Positions 12,814 to 15,965 of a stretch of DNA of 15,965 bases are shown here, piece after piece. Origin of the DNA: DASVAL01 sp035649575 (GTDB lineage: Bacteria; Planctomycetota; UBA1135; UBA2386); NCBI GenBank assembly GCA_035649575.1, contig DASRJH010000102.1:1-15965 (forward strand), given 5' to 3'. Below the pieces are notes generated by a model that had not been told where the DNA came from, did no database searches, and was given only the letters and a program-made list of their open reading frames with translations. The stretch's first letter is position 1. Each line of letters starts with the position of its first letter. A program made the translations under genes and the position numbers.

Positions 12814-13212
12814 TCACTTGCGCGCGCCGGCGTCGACTGGCGCGGCCGCTTTGGCGGTGCGTTGCGCATTCGTGTCGACGAACCAGCGGTAGCCGCCCGT
12901 GTCGCTGAAGAACAGGAACGGCCGGTTTGCCTCGATCCACGCCTTCGCGGTTGTTGCGTCCTTTGCGTTCTCCGGCCCGAGGTAACGCTGCGCGAGTCGC
13001 AGCGCCTGCTCGTCGCCGGGCTCGCCGAGCCTGTCGAGCAGCCAATCGAGGAACGCCGGCTTGCGGTTGCTGAGCCGCAGCGCCGCGAGGTCCGCGTCGA
13101 GGGTAGCCGCCCCGAGCGGGGGCGTCTCACTTGCCTTCGTTGCGCGGCTTCCGCGGTGCTGGCAGATAGTGCACTCCGTTCTCGCTGCGCGTCGTGTCGA
13201 GCGCAAACGCAT
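12814..13212 (-). CDS. Small C-terminal-domain ORF overlapping the protease 3' end
   Basis: Coding-like sequence runs from about TLDADLAALRLSNRKPAFLDW to FLFFSDTGGYRWFVDTNAQ. I associate the RYLGPEN...AW...N..FLFFSD.GGYRW..D arrangement with a tail domain on planctomycete proteins; its function is unknown. The only ATG for this frame (13212) lies inside the upstream protease gene, giving an 86-nt overlap. The first 30 residues or so it would add (MRLRSTRRAARTEC...) look like shadow translation of the protease frame. No ATG or GTG exists in frame between the protease stop (13127) and the good sequence. So it is either a real overlapping gene (132 residues), a domain joined to the protease by frameshift, or a remnant. 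About 105 residues are credible. Confidence 0.5.
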   Translation of the reverse strand: MRLRSTRRAARTECTICQHRGSRATKASETPPLGAATLDADLAALRLSNRKPAFLDWLLDRLGEPGDEQALRLAQRYLGPENAKDATTAKAWIEANRPFLFFSDTGGYRWFVDTNAQRTAKAAAPVDAGARK

Positions 13213-14107
13213 CGCGGTTCTGCAGGAAGTCGATCACGTATTTGGCGGGAATCGCGAAGTTCAGCCCCTGGAGCCCGCGGTAGCCCGAGCTGTTCACGCC
13301 GACGACCTCGCCGCGCAAGTTGAACAGCGGCCCGCCCGAGTTGCCGGGATTGATCGGCGTCGTGATCTGGAAGTGGCAGCGTCCTTCGAACGTGCGGTTG
13401 GTCACGCTGATGATCCCGCTGCTGACAGTGCGGTCGAGGCCGATCGGCGCGCCGATCGCGTAGACCGTGTCGCCGACCTGCATGGCATCGCTGTCGCCGA
13501 GGAACACCGACTTCAATTGTAGATCAGTGGGCACTTCCATCTTCACGAGTGCGAGGTCCATCGGCGGGTTGATCGCCGCGACCTTGCACTTGCGCACCGT
13601 GCGCGGCTCGAAGCCGTTCTTGCCGAGCGAGTAGACGACCACGTCGACCTCGACCTCGCGCTCGACGACGTGGAAGTTGGTGACGATCCAGCCATCGACA
13701 TTGGTCACGAAGCCCGAGCCCAGGCCACCCGAGACTTCGACCTTGACGACGGCTTCGCCCATGAGCTTCGCGCCCTCGGCGACGGAGCGTTCGGGCAGCT
13801 CGGCGCGCGCCCACAGCCTCTCGCGCACGATCGTGTTCGTGCGGCCGCCGTCGATGCTCTCGCGCCGCAGCACGGCGGCCGTCGGAACCTTCAACACGTC
13901 GTAACCGACGTCGAGGAAGATGCTCTGCTCGGTCGTGCGCAGCACGCGCCCCTGCACCTTGCAGCCGTTGCCGAGGTCCAGCACTTCGACGGCGGTGACG
14001 ATTTCGGCCGGCACCGGAGGCGGCTTCGTCGTCGAGGCTGGTGTGTTGCCTGGATCCTGGCAAGAGAACACGAACGCCATCGTTGCGAGCAGCATCTCGG
14101 CAACCAT
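13127..14107 (-). CDS. Trypsin-like (HtrA-type) serine protease lipoprotein
   Basis: A 326-residue protein if it starts at ATG 14107; ATG 14095 (MLLATMAFVFSC) is also likely. A short hydrophobic lipoprotein-like signal ends in VFSC (Cys 16), followed by a Pro/Thr-rich spacer. A small beta region about 45-75 (GCKVQGRVLRTTEQSIFLDVG) precedes the protease. The S1C protease domain runs from about 118 to 297 with catalytic H146 (TNFHVV), D184 (MDLALV) and S257 (PGNSGGPLF), and the VGDTVYAIGAPIGL and GLNFAIPAKYV signatures of HtrA/DegP. There is no PDZ domain; after residue 300 only a short tail remains, and a second ORF overlaps it in another frame. It likely does envelope proteolysis or quality control. 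It is divergent from the FG-GAP gene, with only 14 bp between the start codons. Confidence 0.9.
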   Translation of the reverse strand: MVAEMLLATMAFVFSCQDPGNTPASTTKPPPVPAEIVTAVEVLDLGNGCKVQGRVLRTTEQSIFLDVGYDVLKVPTAAVLRRESIDGGRTNTIVRERLWARAELPERSVAEGAKLMGEAVVKVEVSGGLGSGFVTNVDGWIVTNFHVVEREVEVDVVVYSLGKNGFEPRTVRKCKVAAINPPMDLALVKMEVPTDLQLKSVFLGDSDAMQVGDTVYAIGAPIGLDRTVSSGIISVTNRTFEGRCHFQITTPINPGNSGGPLFNLRGEVVGVNSSGYRGLQGLNFAIPAKYVIDFLQNRDAFALDTTRSENGVHYLPAPRKPRNEGK

Positions 14108-14112
14108 AGATT
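14103..14112. promoter_or_regulatory. Overlapping divergent -10 boxes
   Basis: On the plus strand TAGATT (14107-14112) lies 9 nt before ATG 14122. On the minus strand TATGGT (14108-14103) lies 7 nt before the internal ATG 14095 of the protease. Neither gene has a Shine-Dalgarno. If both are -10 boxes, both mRNAs are leaderless and the promoters overlap by two bases. Confidence 0.3.
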
Positions 14113-14121
14113 GGGGCCCGG

Positions 14122-15965
14122 ATGGATGCCAAGCTCCGCGTCGTTCTGTGTCTAGGTTGCGCTTCCGCGCTGCTCGCGCAGACCGCGCCACCGCCGATTC
14201 CGCCGGAACTGCGCGCGCGCTTCGGCTTCGTGGGACCGCTCGCCGCGAAGATCGGCGATGGCATCGGCAACCTGCGCGTCGGCGACCTCGACGGCGACGG
14301 CAAGCTCGAGGCCGTGGTCGTCGATGCGCGACGGGCCCGGCTCGTGGCCGTGCGCGCCAAGGGCACGGAGACCTCGATCGAGGCGATTCCGACCGACGGA
14401 CAGATCGCGGGCTACGCGCTCGCCGACGTGCACGGCGACGGCAAGGCCGACCTGCTCGTCGTCGACGGCCGCGGCCGCCTGACGATCCGCCATCCGGACG
14501 GAGGCAAGGGTGAAGCGCCGCTCGACCTCGGCCTCGGTGGTCGGGTCGGCCTGCTCACGGGCGACCTCGACGGCGATGGCAAGGCCGACGTCGTCGTGCT
14601 CGGCCGCGGTACCGTGCGCTGGGCGACGAAGCTCGCAGCCCAGCCCGTGCTCTCGTCGATCGATCCGATCGACGAAAACGCGCGCAGCTTCCACCTCTTC
14701 GACTTCGATGGCGACAAGAAGCTCGACCTCGTGTGCGTCGCGCAGGGCACCGCGATGAATCTGCGTCTGCGCCACGGTCGCGGCGACGGCACGTTCGGGC
14801 CGTGGCACATCGCGGGCATCGACAACCTGCACCATGTGTTCCCGGCGAAGCTCGCCGATGGCAGCCCCGCACTCGCGACGATCGAGGGCGCCAATCGGCG
14901 CGTCGCGCTGCACGTGTTCGCGAAGGACGGCGTGGAGGCCGCGCGCGAGTGGTGGGCGCTGCCCGACAGCAAGGGCGACAAGGCGCTGCCGTTCGCGGTC
15001 GGGGACCTCGACCACGACGGCGACGACGACCTGGCTCTCGTGCAACCCGAACGGGCCCAGTTGTTGTTCTTCGAGTGGAAGGACGGGACCTTCGCGATGC
15101 GCACTCTGCCCACGCTGGCCGGTGTCGCATCGGTCGCGATCGGCGACGTCGACAAGGACGGCCTGCTCGATCTCGTGTTGGCGAGCCCCGAGGAAGAGGC
15201 CGTGTCGTGGAAGTCCGGTGCGTTGCCGCTCGACCAGTTCCCGACGCAGCTGACCTGCGCCGACAAACCTGTCGCAGTGGCCGTCGACCCGAACGGCGGC
15301 GTGCTCGTGCTCGCGCGCACCGAGAAACGCGACGCACACCTCGATCGCGTCGCTCCGGGCCAGGAGCCCGTGCGGCTCGTCGACCTCGGCCGTGTGCCGG
15401 CGGACCCCATGCGCCTGTTTGCCGCGGACATCGGCGACGCCGAGGGGCTCGAAGTCGCCTTCGTCGTACCTGGCGAAGGCCTGCGCACGGTTGCGACCGG
15501 GGCGGCCGCCAAGAAGGGCGCCAAGACCGCGGAAACCGCCGGGTTCGCGAAGAAGCTCGACGATGGTTCGCTCGCGCTCTGCAGCCACGAGGGGCAGGCG
15601 GCGCTGCTCGCGGTGCGTGAACGGTTCGTGCGCCGGTTTCGCATCGACGACAAGGGCCAGGTCCGCGTGCTGACGCAGGACAACGGTCCCGCGGGCATGA
15701 CCGAGCTGAGCCTCGCTGCGGACCTCGGCGATGGCCGGCGTCTCTACCTCGACAAGAAGGAGAAGAAGCTCGTGCGCACGTCACCGGACGGTGCGGCGAG
15801 CGGCGCGATGCAGTCGATCGAGGTGCCGCCCTACGACTTCGCGCACCTGATCCCGCACGGCGATGCCGCGCTGCTGATCGGCGTGCGCGGCGTGCTGCGC
15901 GTGCCGTTCGGCCGCGGCCCGAGCCTGCGCCAGGTTGCCGTGCACCAGCCGCCCACGGACCGCAC
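14122..15965 (+). CDS. Secreted FG-GAP/VCBS repeat protein, 3' end missing
   Basis: From ATG 14122 the frame is open for 614 codons to the window edge, so the end is not seen. A signal peptide (MDAKLRVVLCLGCASALLA, cleavage before QTAPPP) opens a chain of FG-GAP/calcium repeats: GDLDGDGKLEAVVVD (54-68), ADVHGDGKADLLVVD, GDLDGDGKADVVVLG, FDFDGDKKLDLVCVA, GDLDHDGDDDLALVQ and GDVDKDGLLDLVLAS. After about residue 360 repeats become degenerate (AADIGDAEGLEVAFVV, AADLGDGRRLYLD). This suggests one or two seven-bladed integrin-alpha-like propellers, exported and calcium-binding. A binding or surface-display role is typical; no catalytic motif is seen. It differs from the selenoprotein candidate in having no in-frame TGA and no CPC or UC motif. 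Confidence 0.88.
   Translation, partial: MDAKLRVVLCLGCASALLAQTAPPPIPPELRARFGFVGPLAAKIGDGIGNLRVGDLDGDGKLEAVVVDARRARLVAVRAKGTETSIEAIPTDGQIAGYALADVHGDGKADLLVVDGRGRLTIRHPDGGKGEAPLDLGLGGRVGLLTGDLDGDGKADVVVLGRGTVRWATKLAAQPVLSSIDPIDENARSFHLFDFDGDKKLDLVCVAQGTAMNLRLRHGRGDGTFGPWHIAGIDNLHHVFPAKLADGSPALATIEGANRRVALHVFAKDGVEAAREWWALPDSKGDKALPFAVGDLDHDGDDDLALVQPERAQLLFFEWKDGTFAMRTLPTLAGVASVAIGDVDKDGLLDLVLASPEEEAVSWKSGALPLDQFPTQLTCADKPVAVAVDPNGGVLVLARTEKRDAHLDRVAPGQEPVRLVDLGRVPADPMRLFAADIGDAEGLEVAFVVPGEGLRTVATGAAAKKGAKTAETAGFAKKLDDGSLALCSHEGQAALLAVRERFVRRFRIDDKGQVRVLTQDNGPAGMTELSLAADLGDGRRLYLDKKEKKLVRTSPDGAASGAMQSIEVPPYDFAHLIPHGDAALLIGVRGVLRVPFGRGPSLRQVAVHQPPTDR

Noticed and set aside
14152..15588. 478-codon open frame on the minus strand opposite the terminal FG-GAP gene
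   Set aside because: Antisense shadow of repeated GACxxCGACGGC codons. The plus frame has a signal peptide and clear FG-GAP repeats.
1..15965. tRNA, rRNA, CRISPR arrays, insertion sequences, phage genes
   Set aside because: Looked for by eye on both strands; no cloverleaf, regular spacer-repeat array, transposase motif or terminal inverted repeats were seen.

Overview
The window is about 16 kb of GC-rich bacterial DNA with strong third-position G/C bias in the genes. Secreted beta-propeller proteins dominate: BNR/Asp-box repeats, FG-GAP/VCBS repeats and a BACON-like Ig fold. There are several lipoproteins, a GYF_2/DUF2752/CPBP membrane cluster, and a C-terminal Gly/Leu-rich tail domain that I associate with extracytoplasmic proteins of deep planctomycete (Poly30/Pla163-like) lineages. 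A planctomycete is therefore the best guess. This is inferred from protein style only; no rRNA, tRNA or other marker gene is present.

Layout. 1-355 (minus): 5' part of a secreted Ig/BACON-like protein, cut by the window edge. 356-953: AT-richer intergenic stretch with two hairpins and no convincing gene. 954-5271 (minus): a PepSY-type two-helix membrane protein, a glycosylasparaginase-family lipoprotein and a large BNR-propeller lipoprotein. 5272-5447: divergent intergenic region. 5448-7934 (plus): secreted HExxH metallopeptidase with a C-terminal sandwich-like region. 8032-10918 (plus): a tight cluster of DUF2752, GYF_2 and one-TM proteins plus a zinc-ribbon/CPBP protease; the last three genes overlap by ATGA. 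10969-11343 (plus): small acidic protein of unknown function. 11458-12666 (plus): an FG-GAP propeller protein read through an in-frame TGA. 12814-14107 (minus): a small C-terminal-domain ORF overlapping the end of a trypsin-like lipoprotein protease. 14122-end (plus): a long FG-GAP repeat protein running off the window.

The main discovery candidate is the gene at 11458-12666. Its only in-frame stop (TGA, 11740-11742) lies inside a continuous FG-GAP protein, directly before a Cys codon (Trp-Sec-Cys). It is followed at SECIS distance by a three-segment stem-loop whose apical loop has G at position 2. I read it as a probable secreted selenoprotein with a vicinal Sec-Cys pair and a nearby Cys-Pro-Cys, perhaps a redox or metal site on a propeller. 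No selenocysteine machinery lies in the window, so this rests on the sequence alone.

A second theme is gene starts. Genes with a clear Shine-Dalgarno (BNR protein, selenoprotein candidate) have TAnnnT boxes about 25-30 nt upstream. Several genes without one (asparaginase, acidic protein, trypsin, terminal FG-GAP protein) have TAnnnT only 6-10 nt before the start, suggesting leaderless transcripts.
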